A stretch of 64,000 nucleotides of DNA from Gluconacetobacter tumulisoli (lineage in GTDB: Bacteria; Pseudomonadota; Alphaproteobacteria; Acetobacterales; Acetobacteraceae): NCBI RefSeq assembly GCF_014174155.1, contig NZ_JABEQM010000013.1, positions 32,953 through 96,952 on the forward strand, written 5' to 3'. Of the stretch, positions 41,978 to 50,436 are shown piece after piece. The position numbers and the translations under genes are program-made. How positions within the stretch are numbered: the first letter of the stretch is position 1; each line of letters opens with the position of its first letter. Under the pieces are notes generated by a model that was not told where the DNA came from, did not search any database, and saw only the letters and a program-made list of their open reading frames with translations.

Positions 41978-42327
41978 CAGCTCCGCCCCGCCACATCCTG
42001 CTGGTCGAGGACGAATCCGCCATCGCCGCGCTGATCGAGACCGCACTGGACGGATCCGGTTTCCGCGTCACCACCTGCGCGGGCGTGCATGCGGCGGAAC
42101 AGGCGCTGGACCGTGGACCGGTGGATCTGGCCATCCTCGACCTCACCCTGCCGGACGGCCCGCCCGACGAGCTGATAGGGCGACTGGCCAGACTGCCGGT
42201 CCCGATGATCGCGATCAGCGGCGATCCGGCCCGATTGGCCCGGTTCACCGCCGGCCAGACCCTGGAAAAGCCATTTCGGATCCGGGCACTGATGGACCAG
42301 GTCCGGGCGTCCCTGCTGCCGGCCTGA
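41974..42327 (+). CDS. Stand-alone response-regulator receiver domain
   Basis: A 117-residue CheY-like domain with nothing attached. The acidic pair is in LLVEDES, the phosphoacceptor Asp in LAILDLTLPDGP, and the conserved Lys in LEKPFRIRAL. GTG at 41974 overlaps the NUDIX stop (GTGA), so production is coupled to that hydrolase. No histidine kinase is in the window, so its phosphodonor is unknown. It could act on a diguanylate or other partner protein elsewhere. Confidence 0.84.
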   Translation: MTAPPRHILLVEDESAIAALIETALDGSGFRVTTCAGVHAAEQALDRGPVDLAILDLTLPDGPPDELIGRLARLPVPMIAISGDPARLARFTAGQTLEKPFRIRALMDQVRASLLPA

Positions 42328-42331
42328 CCTT

Positions 42332-43792
42332 TCAGGGGCGGCCGGACGGCAGGACCACGGCGATATCGCCATCGGAAATCGGCGAGGCCAGGACGACGCG
42401 GAAAACGGCGTAGCGTTCGGCGACGCGCCCGGCTCTCCCGCGTGCCACTGTCCCGATCCGCACGATCCGGGCGAAGGCATGCATATCCAGGTCCCGCAGC
42501 CGCCGCATGCTGCACAGGAATAGGCCCTCGCCCCCCGCCGTATGCGGCAGGTCGAACAGGGCCCAGCGAGGTTCCATTCCGATCACCCGCCGATGCGGCA
42601 GCATCAGCGCCAGTTCCGACGCCATGCCATACTCGTCGGCCGCCACGAACGCGCCGGGCGGGGCCACGTCGTCCACCGCGCGGGCCAGGGCGGGCCAGCC
42701 CGCCATCTGGCGCAGGGTGATATCGAGATGTGGCGACAGCGAAAACGGCGCCACGGTGGATTGCACATAGACCACCCCGCCCAGGGCCAGCCCGAGGGCC
42801 GACGCCCCCATCCAGCCGCGCCACGCCAGCGACGCCGCCGCGACCGCCAGACCGGGATAGAGCAGGACGGGCCAGTTGGCCTGCACACGGTCGCCCAGCG
42901 CATGCTGCACGAACACCAGGATCGGCAGGATCGTCCAGCATGCCAGCACTGCCGCTATGGGCGCCTGGCGCGCGTGACGAACGACCCGCCACAGGCCGCC
43001 GGCCATGAACACGAAGACCAGCGGCGTGGCCAGGCCGACCTGCCCGCCCGCCAGTTCGCCCAGGAATTGCACCGCCCGCGCCGGATGCCAATCCCCCGTT
43101 CGGCCGCCCTGGCGGATGAAGCTGGCCCAATGATGGCCGGCGTTCCACAGGATGACGGGCGTGAACAGCACCAGCACCAGCAATCCCGCGCACCATGGAT
43201 AGGGCGTACGCAGCCACATCCGCCCCAGCCGGCTGCCTATCAGCCAGAGCGCCAGCCCCGCCCCGGGCAGGATCGCGGTATATTTGCTGTCGCAGGCCAG
43301 CCCAAGCGCGACGCCCACGACCAGCCACCAGGCCCCGCGCCCGGTGGCCATCAACCGCCCCAGCGCCCAGAGCGCCAGCACGATGAAGAACAGCAGCGGC
43401 GTGTCCGGCGTCATGGTCACCGCGCCGATTCCCAGCGCCAGCGTGGCGTTCAGCAGGACCCCCGCCCGCACCATCCGCCCGGCGGCGGCCTCCTTCGAAG
43501 CATCACCCGTCGGGCCGACCACCAGGTCCCGCGCGGCGGCGGCCACGAACAGGGTTCCCACCGCCGCCGCAAGCGGCGCCAGCAGCCGGATGCCCAGCGC
43601 CGTGTCGCCGAACAGGGTCGTACCTGCCCGGATCCATACGGCCACCATCGGCGGATGGTCCAGGTATCCGGCCGCCGGCACCCGGGACCATACCCAGTAA
43701 TAGGCCTCGTCCGGCGACAGGGGGGCCTGGGCGGCGACAACGCACCGCACCAGCGTCAGGACGACCAGGGCGACCCCGCCCCATGCCAGCAT
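42332..43792 (-). CDS. Glycosyltransferase family 39 membrane protein (ArnT-like)
   Basis: A 486-residue integral-membrane GT-C enzyme with about 10-12 helices. The catalytic first periplasmic loop has the acidic motif LSPDEAYYWVWS and the LDHPPMVAVWIRAG segment, as in PMT/ArnT relatives that use polyprenyl-phosphate sugars as donors. ATG at 43792 follows a GGACGGGCGG stretch; an upstream in-frame TTG would overlap the preceding gene. The GT2-GtrA gene directly upstream would make and flip the lipid-linked sugar donor, so the two probably decorate lipid A, LPS or a protein. Confidence 0.82.
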   Translation of the reverse strand: MLAWGGVALVVLTLVRCVVAAQAPLSPDEAYYWVWSRVPAAGYLDHPPMVAVWIRAGTTLFGDTALGIRLLAPLAAAVGTLFVAAAARDLVVGPTGDASKEAAAGRMVRAGVLLNATLALGIGAVTMTPDTPLLFFIVLALWALGRLMATGRGAWWLVVGVALGLACDSKYTAILPGAGLALWLIGSRLGRMWLRTPYPWCAGLLVLVLFTPVILWNAGHHWASFIRQGGRTGDWHPARAVQFLGELAGGQVGLATPLVFVFMAGGLWRVVRHARQAPIAAVLACWTILPILVFVQHALGDRVQANWPVLLYPGLAVAAASLAWRGWMGASALGLALGGVVYVQSTVAPFSLSPHLDITLRQMAGWPALARAVDDVAPPGAFVAADEYGMASELALMLPHRRVIGMEPRWALFDLPHTAGGEGLFLCSMRRLRDLDMHAFARIVRIGTVARGRAGRVAERYAVFRVVLASPISDGDIAVVLPSGRP

Positions 43793-43821
43793 GCCGCCCG
43801 TCCGTCCACCGGACGGACCGA

Positions 43822-45003
43822 TCAACGCACCCGCCAGATCAGGGTGGAGGACACGGCATAGTTCCAGACCACGGCAATCGCCGCCCCCGCGGCACCGGCC
43901 TGGTCCCACTGGCCGTCGCTGCGGAAGATCGCGCGGGCGATGCCGATATCGGCGACCGCCCCGACTGAACAGATCAGCAGGAACAGGACCAGCCCGCCCC
44001 ACATCCGGCCGCCGCGCAGGCGGCAGTCGCGGTAGGTCAGGGCATTGTTCATCCAGAAATTCGCGACCATGGCGACGAGGGTCCCGATCCCCTGCCCCTC
44101 GGCAAAGCCGACCCCGCACCGGCGCGCGATCCCCAGGACCGCGAGATTGACCAGGATGCCGACCAGACCGACCAGACAGAACCCGAGGAAGCGGATCGGC
44201 AGGAAGCCCCGGCAGAACTTGTCCAGCATCATCGCCATGAACTGCAGCAGGACCAGCAGGTCCAGCTTGCTTTCCCCGGCCACGCGCGGGCGGAAGATGA
44301 ACGGCACCTCCAGCACGCGCGGACGCTCGGCGGCGGACAGGAAGACGTCCAGCAGGATCTTGAACCCCGTCCCCGACAGGCGCGGCACGGCGTGTTCGAA
44401 CAGGTCGCGCCGCATGGCGAAGAAACCGCTCATCGGGTCGCTCAGCCGTACCGGCATCAGCGTCTGCACCAGCCGGATGCCCGCATCCGACAGGAAGGTC
44501 CGCCAGCCATTCGCCAGCCCCGCATTGTCGCCGCCAGGGACATGCCGGCTGCCGACGGCGATGTCGTACCCATCCCGCGCCACCGCGTCGATCAGCGCGC
44601 CCAGGCAGGATTCGTCATGCTGCATGTCGCCGTCCATGACCGCGACGATCGGCGCCGAGGACGACAGGACCCCTTCGATCACCGCCGACGACAGGCCGCG
44701 CCGGCCGATGCGCAGGATGCCGCGCACGCGCGCGTCCATTTCGGCAAGGGCGCGGATTTCGTCGATCGTGCCGTCTGGGGAGTTGTCGTCGACGAAGATC
44801 ACCTCCCACTCGCGGCCCTTCAGGGCGACCGACAGGGCGGCGACCAGCGGCCGGACGTTCGCCCGCTCGTTGTAGCAGGGAACGACGATGCTGATATCCG
44901 CCGCCGGCCGGGCCATGCCCTCTGCCGCCCGCACCGCCCTGGGATTCACGTCACGCTGGGCCCCGGGGGCCGAATCGGCCATGGAGGAGAGAAGCACCGT
45001 CAT
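43822..45003 (-). CDS. Family 2 glycosyltransferase fused to a GtrA-like membrane domain (polyprenyl-phosphate mannosyl/glucosyltransferase type)
   Basis: A 393-residue two-domain protein. Residues about 35-265 are a DPM1-like GT-A domain with ISIVVPCYNERANV, VIFVDDNSPDGT, the metal-binding MDGDMQHDE and GSRHVPGG. Residues about 270-393 are a four-helix GtrA domain (FCLVGLVGILVNLAVLGIAR, NFWMNNALTYRDCR). It would transfer a hexose from a nucleotide sugar to undecaprenyl phosphate and help flip the product. Its ATG overlaps the stop of the Lrp gene (ATGA) and the GT39 gene follows 29 nt later: a three-gene operon. Confidence 0.86.
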   Translation of the reverse strand: MTVLLSSMADSAPGAQRDVNPRAVRAAEGMARPAADISIVVPCYNERANVRPLVAALSVALKGREWEVIFVDDNSPDGTIDEIRALAEMDARVRGILRIGRRGLSSAVIEGVLSSSAPIVAVMDGDMQHDESCLGALIDAVARDGYDIAVGSRHVPGGDNAGLANGWRTFLSDAGIRLVQTLMPVRLSDPMSGFFAMRRDLFEHAVPRLSGTGFKILLDVFLSAAERPRVLEVPFIFRPRVAGESKLDLLVLLQFMAMMLDKFCRGFLPIRFLGFCLVGLVGILVNLAVLGIARRCGVGFAEGQGIGTLVAMVANFWMNNALTYRDCRLRGGRMWGGLVLFLLICSVGAVADIGIARAIFRSDGQWDQAGAAGAAIAVVWNYAVSSTLIWRVR

Positions 45004-45491
45004 GGCATCGCCGTGCCATGCGGCGACACCGGCACCCCCGCGCGGCTGAGAGAGGTCCGGATGGTCTGAAGGGTCTGCACCCGGCTGACATGCGGACTTT
45101 CGGTCAGGCGTCGGGTCAGCTGGTTTTCATGCGCGGCGTCGCGCGCTACCAGCCGGACCAGGAAATCCCCCCCGCCGCGGATCATGTGGCATTCCCGGAC
45201 CTCGGGCCAGTCGGCGACCTGGGACTCGAAGGCCGACAGGACGCTTTCCTTCTGGCTGTCCAGCCCGATCAGCGCGAACAGCGTGATCGTCCACCCCAGG
45301 AGCGCGGCATCGGTATCCGCGTGATAGCCGCGGATCAGCCCCTCCTCCTCCAGCCGCCGCACGCGGCGCAGGCAGGGCGGGGCGGAGATTCCCACCCGGC
45401 GCGCCAGTTCCACGTTCGTCATGCGGCCATCCGCCTGGAGTTCGGCGACGATCCGACGGTCAATCGCATCCAGGTCCATCACTTCGGTCAT
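45000..45491 (-). CDS. Lrp/AsnC-family transcriptional regulator
   Basis: A 163-residue feast/famine regulator. The N-terminal HTH is LDAIDRRIVAELQADGRMTN and VELARRVGISAPPCLRRVRR; the C-terminal RAM domain carries the ligand-binding beta-alpha-beta fold (HMIRGGGDFLVRLVARD). The start at 45491 (MTEVMDLD) is chosen from homology; ATG at 45506 is also possible. It diverges from trxB across 137 nt and is translationally coupled to the glycosyltransferase gene, an unusual partner for Lrp. Confidence 0.88.
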   Translation of the reverse strand: MTEVMDLDAIDRRIVAELQADGRMTNVELARRVGISAPPCLRRVRRLEEEGLIRGYHADTDAALLGWTITLFALIGLDSQKESVLSAFESQVADWPEVRECHMIRGGGDFLVRLVARDAAHENQLTRRLTESPHVSRVQTLQTIRTSLSRAGVPVSPHGTAMP

Positions 45492-45628
45492 ATCCGTCCC
45501 AAACATCGAGACGGCAGGATATTGCAAGCCTCCTGCCGGGAAAAGGGCGCCCCGAACGTCATCCGGCTTGTGCCCAGCGCATTGGACGGCCATATCCCCT
45601 CCATCACGATCACATCGACGCCGAGTTC

Positions 45629-46591
45629 ATGACCCAGACCATTTCCACCGACCTGCTCGTCATCGGGGCCGGGCCCGCCGGCTATACCGCCGCGATCTAT
45701 GCCGCACGCGCCAATCTCAAGCCCGTCCTCGTCGCCGGCCTCCAGCCTGGGGGGCAGCTGATGATCACGACGGACGTGGAGAACTATCCCGGCTTCGCCC
45801 GCGGCATCCAGGGCCCCGAACTGATGGAGCAGATGGCCGCCCAGGCTGCCCATGTGGGAACGCGGATCGTCCATGACATCATCACCGAATGCGACCTGAA
45901 GGGCCGGGGCGGCCCGGACGCGCCATTCCGGCTGACGGGCGATTCGGGCGACATCTACCTGGCGCGGTCGGTCGTCATTGCAACGGGCGCGCAGGCCAAA
46001 TGGCTGGGCATCCCCGGCGAGTCCCGCTACCAGGGCGCTGGCGTGTCGGCCTGCGCCACCTGTGACGGGTTCTTCTATCGGGGACGCACGGTGGCCGTCG
46101 TCGGCGGCGGCAACACGGCGGTCGAGGAAGCCCTGTACCTGACCCATCACGCCAGCCACGTCACCCTGATCCACCGTCGGGACCATTTGCGGGCCGAGCG
46201 CATCCTGCAGGACCGGCTGTTCGCCAATCCCAAGATCTCGGTAAAATGGAACACCGTCGTCGACGACATCGTCGCCGATGCGACCCCCGCCGTCGTGACC
46301 GGCCTGAATGTGCGCGACACCGTGACCGGGCACCGTGAACAGCTGGCGGTGGACGGCGTATTCATCGCCATCGGCCACGCCCCGAACACCGCGATCTTCC
46401 AAGGCCAGGTCGAAACGGACGACGAGGGATATATCGTGACCCCGCCGGGTGGCACGCGCACCTCGGTCCCGGGCGTGTTCGCGGCCGGCGACGTGCAGGA
46501 CCGTATTTTCCGCCAGGCGGTGACCGCCGCCGGCACGGGCTGCATGGCGGCGCTGGAGGCGGAACGTTACCTGGCGGGAATTTCGGATTGA
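45629..46591 (+). CDS. trxB: Thioredoxin reductase
   Basis: A 320-residue NADPH-dependent flavoprotein that reduces thioredoxin. FAD motif GAGPAGYTAAIYAAR at the N terminus, redox-active CATC (Cys142, Cys145) in SACATCDGFFYRG, NADPH motif VVGGGNTAVEEALYL, and the second FAD motif VFAAGDVQDRIFRQAVTAAG near the C terminus. Length and order are standard for the low-molecular-weight bacterial enzyme. A LysR gene follows 87 nt downstream. Confidence 0.96.
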   Translation: MTQTISTDLLVIGAGPAGYTAAIYAARANLKPVLVAGLQPGGQLMITTDVENYPGFARGIQGPELMEQMAAQAAHVGTRIVHDIITECDLKGRGGPDAPFRLTGDSGDIYLARSVVIATGAQAKWLGIPGESRYQGAGVSACATCDGFFYRGRTVAVVGGGNTAVEEALYLTHHASHVTLIHRRDHLRAERILQDRLFANPKISVKWNTVVDDIVADATPAVVTGLNVRDTVTGHREQLAVDGVFIAIGHAPNTAIFQGQVETDDEGYIVTPPGGTRTSVPGVFAAGDVQDRIFRQAVTAAGTGCMAALEAERYLAGISD

Positions 46592-46678
46592 ATACCTTAA
46601 TTCCTTGACCCGACCTTATACATCCGTCACCAGATACATTGAATACGCCAAGGGCGAAGACAGAATCGGAGTATATGC

Positions 46679-47563
46679 GTGGACTGGGACAAACTCCGGA
46701 TTTTCCATGCGGTGGCCGAAGCGGGTTCGTTCACGCATGCGGGTGACGTACTGAACTTGAGCCAGTCTGCGGTTTCCCGCCAGATTTCGGCGCTGGAGGA
46801 AGCTCTCCAGGTCCCCCTCTTCCACCGGCACGCGCGCGGGCTGATCCTGACGGAACAGGGGGAAACCCTGAACCAGACGGTGCGTGAGGTCTTCTCCAAG
46901 CTGGCGATGACCCAGTCCCTGCTGACGGAAAGCAAGGAAAAGGCCGCCGGGCGCCTGCGCGTCACAACGACGAGCGGCTTCGGAACCTGCTGGCTGACGC
47001 CGCGGCTGCACCGGTTCATGGACGCCAATCCCGACATCGTCATCACCCTCATCCTCGAGGACAACGATCTCGACCTGGGCATGCGCGAGGCCGATGTCGC
47101 GGTCCGGATGCACCCGCCACGCCAGCCTGACCTGATCCAGCGGCATCTCGCGGATTTCCCGCTGCCGATCTATGCCGCCCCCGCCTATCTGGAAGAATTC
47201 GGCACCCCGGCGACGCTGGACGATCTGGCGAAGCACAAGCTGGTGCTGTTCGGCGGCTATCACCCACCCGTCCCGCATATCAACTGGCTGGCCGAGGCCG
47301 GCGTTCCGGCGGACGAGAAACGTCCCGCGCGCGTCGAGGTCAACAGCCTCGCCGCCATGGCCTCGGCCATTGCGACAGGCGTCGGAATCGGTTCGATCCC
47401 GCTCTATGCGGCAGCGCAGCACCCGCATCTGGTCAAGATCCTGCCCGAGGTCTCTCTGCCGACGGTCGATGCCTATTTCGTGTATCCGGAAGAACTCCGC
47501 ACCTCCAAGCGCGTCGCGGTCTTCCGCGACTTCCTGCTGGCGGAAATCAGCGGCCGCCACTGA
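46679..47563 (+). CDS. LysR-family transcriptional regulator
   Basis: A 294-residue regulator. The winged helix is FHAVAEAGSFTHAGDVLNLS and QSAVSRQISALEEAL (about 9-43), followed by a long linker helix and a periplasmic-binding-like effector domain (LRVTTTSGFGTCWLTPRLHR onward). The start is GTG at 46679, with GGAG (46668-46671) 7 nt upstream. The effector domain is the VxxR/GcvA-like subgroup that binds a small anion. It stands between trxB and a strong terminator, so it may be co-transcribed with trxB. Confidence 0.9.
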   Translation: MDWDKLRIFHAVAEAGSFTHAGDVLNLSQSAVSRQISALEEALQVPLFHRHARGLILTEQGETLNQTVREVFSKLAMTQSLLTESKEKAAGRLRVTTTSGFGTCWLTPRLHRFMDANPDIVITLILEDNDLDLGMREADVAVRMHPPRQPDLIQRHLADFPLPIYAAPAYLEEFGTPATLDDLAKHKLVLFGGYHPPVPHINWLAEAGVPADEKRPARVEVNSLAAMASAIATGVGIGSIPLYAAAQHPHLVKILPEVSLPTVDAYFVYPEELRTSKRVAVFRDFLLAEISGRH

Positions 47564-47590
47564 ACGACGCATCCACGGCTGCGGCCGAAG

Positions 47591-47619
47591 AGGGCGACCG
47601 TATCGGTCGCCCTTTTTTG
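47591..47619 (+). terminator. Rho-independent terminator after the LysR gene
   Basis: AGGGCGACCG (47591-47600), loop TAT, CGGTCGCCCT (47604-47613), then TTTTT. A perfect 10-bp stem and T tract 27 nt after the stop. Confidence 0.95.
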
Positions 47620-47726
47620 TGTCTGTTACCCAGCGGCAGACCGCGCAGTGCGCAGCCGGACGCCCCCTGCACCCTGACCAACCGAAACTGGTCGCCTTCA
47701 GGCGTTCGTCCCCAACCCGATCAGTT

Positions 47727-47939
47727 CTAGAGCGGCCGGTGTGCCCGATCCATCAGGCGGCGCCAGCCGGCCTTGATCTGCATCACCAGCGGATTCGGCC
47801 GCACCGTCGCCGCGACGACGGTCTTCCGGTCATCCTTCCGGGTCAGCCACTTGTCCAGGCTTACACCGGCCTTGGCGGCCCGTCGTGCCTCATAAGCCTG
47901 CTTCCCCGCGCCGCCCTGTTGCGCGCCCCCATCGGCCAT
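47727..47939 (-). CDS. Small hypothetical basic protein
   Basis: A 70-residue protein starting MADGGAQQGG, with GGGAGAG a few nt upstream in the message. It is rich in Lys and Arg (AYEARRAAKAGVSLDKWLTR, WRRLMDRAHR), has no membrane segment or signal peptide, and I do not recognise a family. The balanced codon use and ribosome site support a real gene; the function is unknown. Confidence 0.5.
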   Translation of the reverse strand: MADGGAQQGGAGKQAYEARRAAKAGVSLDKWLTRKDDRKTVVAATVRPNPLVMQIKAGWRRLMDRAHRPL

Positions 47940-48094
47940 CGCCTGTCTCTCCCTCACATCACCAGAGCAGGCGCAGCGCCCCTCCAGACGGACCGCAGGC
48001 TACCCGTCGCCCCGGACACACTTCCCATAACCGACCCGAACCCGGTCGTCGACCGGGGGACATTCCATTCCTGCGTCACCACGTGGGCTGGACG

Positions 48095-48385
48095 TCAGCT
48101 GTGGCGATGCGCCGTCCGCTTCAGCTGGCAACGACGCGAGAGATCGCGGTAAAACATCGCCTGCCCGATCGGTGCGAAATAACGGTGCCGGCCAATGGCG
48201 CGCAGCTTGTGCCCCGGCGCCGCGATGACGGCATCATGCGTCGCGCACAGATGCGCGGCCAGTCCTGACCTGTGGATGTGGGAATGCCGGGCCTGCCCTG
48301 CGTATGCCGGCGCCGCGACGCCAAGCGCCATGACGGCAATCATCAGAAGAACCGAGATCACGTCCCGCACCCCGCGCCCTTTCAT
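48095..48385 (-). CDS. Small secreted hypothetical protein
   Basis: A 96-residue protein with a clear signal peptide (VISVLLMIAVMALGVAAPAYA, cleavage after about 29) and a good ribosome site (GGAGGAG, 11 nt upstream). The mature 67 residues are His-rich (HSHIHRSGLAAHLCATHD, HRHS at the end), which could bind a metal. I do not recognise a family. It stands alone between two minus-strand genes. Confidence 0.55.
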   Translation of the reverse strand: MKGRGVRDVISVLLMIAVMALGVAAPAYAGQARHSHIHRSGLAAHLCATHDAVIAAPGHKLRAIGRHRYFAPIGQAMFYRDLSRRCQLKRTAHRHS

Positions 48386-48530
48386 GGCCCAGTCTCCTCC
48401 ATAGAGAAGGATTCATAGGCGCAGCAATGGGAACATATCAAGAACATTCATAGGAAACGACGGCCACGCCGGATCGTCGCCGGAAAAGACTTATGGACAA
48501 AGGCTTATGGGCTCTGCGAGAGCGAGCCGC

Positions 48531-48830
48531 TCAATCGTCCGCCGGATGGGCCTGATGATTCACCCTCTCGCGCAATTCCTTGCCGGCCTTGAAGAAGGGG
48601 ACGACCTTTTCGTCCACCGATACCATCTCGCCGGTACGGGGGTTGCGCCCGGTGCGGGCATCGCGTTTCTTGACCGTAAAGGCGCCGAAGCCGCGTAACT
48701 CCACCCGATCGCCCCGGGCCAGGGCCGCGCTGATCTCATTGAAGATCGTCTGGACGATCAATTCGATATCACGACCGAGAAGGTGCGGATTCGCCGCTGC
48801 GAGCTCGGCGATCAGCTCCGATTTGGTCAT
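48531..48830 (-). CDS. ihfB: Integration host factor beta subunit
   Basis: A 99-residue HU/IHF-family DNA-bending protein. The core [20 protein letters not shown] with the Pro-tipped beta arm (RNPRTGE) is diagnostic, and the N terminus [11 protein letters not shown] with [13 protein letters not shown] is that of IHF-beta rather than HU or IHF-alpha. It lies 21 nt downstream of sppA, a neighbour pair also seen in other alphaproteobacteria. A global factor for replication, recombination and promoter architecture. Confidence 0.93.
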   Translation of the reverse strand: MTKSELIAELAAANPHLLGRDIELIVQTIFNEISAALARGDRVELRGFGAFTVKKRDARTGRNPRTGEMVSVDEKVVPFFKAGKELRERVNHQAHPADD

Positions 48831-48851
48831 CCTTCTCCTCCCGAATGCGGG

Positions 48852-49793
48852 TTAAGGTTTCCAGATCGCAACGGCCCCGTCAAGCGCAACGCCTTGCGAA
48901 AGCACACTTCCTGTCCACTCGTCATCCAGAATCAACCCCACGATACCACCAATCGCCTGCCGCAGCCACGGCCGTGCCGAGCGGACACGCAGATCAGTAA
49001 CGGGCATGGCCTCCGGCAGATGCTGTGTCTTGATCAGCCAGGCCTTCGCATCCGCTTCGGTCCCGATCTGGTCGATCAGGCCCAGCGTCAGCGCCTGCCG
49101 CCCCGTATAGGGACGACCGTCCGCCAGCGTCCGCACCCGCTCGACCGGCATGTGACGACCCTGGGCCACCATGGTCACGAACTGGTCGAACAGGTCGGCG
49201 ACCACGCCCTGAAGCATCTGGCGCCCGTCGGGCGACAGCGGCTGCACTACGGAGGGCTGTCCCTTCATCGGCCCGGACACCAGCTGGTCCACCTTGACGC
49301 CAACGCGGTCCAGCAGGCCCGAGACATCCGGCGCCTCCATGATCACGCCGATCGATCCTGTCAGGGTGGATTGCGCGGCGAACAGGCGCTGTGCCGGAAC
49401 CGACACCATGTATCCCGCCGACGCCGCGACTCCGCCCATCGAGACCACGACCGGCTTGCGCGCGGCGAACCGGGCGATTGCATCATGCAGAGCCTCTCCC
49501 CCGCTGACCGACCCGCCGGGGCTGTCGACGACCAGGATCATGCCCCGGACCGATTTCTGCGTCGTCGCATGATCGATCAGGTCCAGCTGCTTGCGATTGT
49601 CGGCCCCGATCACGCCGGTGATCCGCAGGCGGACAAGATGGTCGCGCTGTCCCACGCCGTGCGCATGAAACAGCGAATGGCTCCCGGCGGCGACCAGTGC
49701 CAGCATAAAGGCGGCGACGGCCGCCACCCGCCATACCAGCAGACGCCGCTTCAGGCGCAACCGGTCGACGGCCAGGTCAGGATCAGGCGCCAT
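48852..49793 (-). CDS. sppA: Signal peptide peptidase SppA (protease IV type)
   Basis: A 313-residue inner-membrane serine peptidase, of the short form. One N-terminal membrane anchor (WRVAAVAAFMLALVAAGSHS) is followed by the S49 fold: VDSPGGSVSGGEALH, VVSMGGVAASAGYMVS, then the nucleophile Ser in AAQSTLTGSIGVI and the general-base Lys in VSGPMKGQPS. It cleaves leftover signal peptides in the membrane. ATG at 49793 has AGGGG 10 nt upstream; an ATG at 49817 would add eight residues. Likely co-transcribed with ihfB. Confidence 0.93.
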   Translation of the reverse strand: MAPDPDLAVDRLRLKRRLLVWRVAAVAAFMLALVAAGSHSLFHAHGVGQRDHLVRLRITGVIGADNRKQLDLIDHATTQKSVRGMILVVDSPGGSVSGGEALHDAIARFAARKPVVVSMGGVAASAGYMVSVPAQRLFAAQSTLTGSIGVIMEAPDVSGLLDRVGVKVDQLVSGPMKGQPSVVQPLSPDGRQMLQGVVADLFDQFVTMVAQGRHMPVERVRTLADGRPYTGRQALTLGLIDQIGTEADAKAWLIKTQHLPEAMPVTDLRVRSARPWLRQAIGGIVGLILDDEWTGSVLSQGVALDGAVAIWKP

Positions 49794-49835
49794 CGCGCCC
49801 GATCCCCTCCCCGACATACCCGATTCGCATCGCGA

Positions 49836-50324
49836 TTACTGCGCGGCAGGCTTGCGACCACGCCGGGCCGGTTTCACCACGTCCTCGGCCGCCGGGGCCT
49901 CTTCGGTCACGGCAGTGATCTTGCGACCCAACCCGATCTCACGCGCCAGGGTGGACCGGCGTTCGGCATAATTGGGCGCGACCATCGGATAGTCGGAAGG
50001 CAGGCCCCAGCGCTCGCGATACTGTTCCGGCGTCATGCCATAGGCGCTCTGCAGGTGGCGCTTCAGCATCTTCAGCTTCTTCCCGTCCTCCAGGCAGACG
50101 ATGTAGTCGGGAAAGACGGACCGCTTGATCGGCACCGCGGGCTGCAGCTTCTCGGGTTCCGGCGCCGCCTGGCCCAGGGATGTCAGGGCGTGATAGACCT
50201 GCCGGATCAGATCCGGAACCCCGTCGGCAACGACAGTGTTATTCGCGACATGAGCCGACACGATCTGCGCCGTAAGCTCCAGCAAGGAAGCGTCCTGCTC
50301 AATTTCGGACATACTATTTTCCAT
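49836..50324 (-). CDS. MucR/Ros-family zinc-finger transcriptional regulator
   Basis: A 162-residue regulator. The DNA-binding part is PAVPIKRSVFPDYIVCLEDG followed by KKLKMLKRHL and MTPEQYRERWGLPSDYPMVA, the usual MucR/Ros core. The zinc ligands look like Cys-x2-Asp plus His rather than the Cys-x2-Cys of Ros, a change seen in other family members. The C terminus is an Ala/Pro-rich basic tail (PARRGRKPAAQ). In rhizobia and Brucella these are global nucleoid-associated regulators of exopolysaccharide and cell-cycle genes. ATG at 50324 is used; ATG at 50312 is possible. It sits 18 nt before the sppA start on the minus strand. Confidence 0.9.
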   Translation of the reverse strand: MENSMSEIEQDASLLELTAQIVSAHVANNTVVADGVPDLIRQVYHALTSLGQAAPEPEKLQPAVPIKRSVFPDYIVCLEDGKKLKMLKRHLQSAYGMTPEQYRERWGLPSDYPMVAPNYAERRSTLAREIGLGRKITAVTEEAPAAEDVVKPARRGRKPAAQ

Positions 50325-50436
50325 TCTGTTATTCTGATTAAAGTTTTTTCGTATTGAAATTTTGTGTGGTCAACCGTTGAATTATATCAACCTCAAATAA
50401 TTAATACAATGCCCTTTCCAGATTCCAGTGGAAGCT

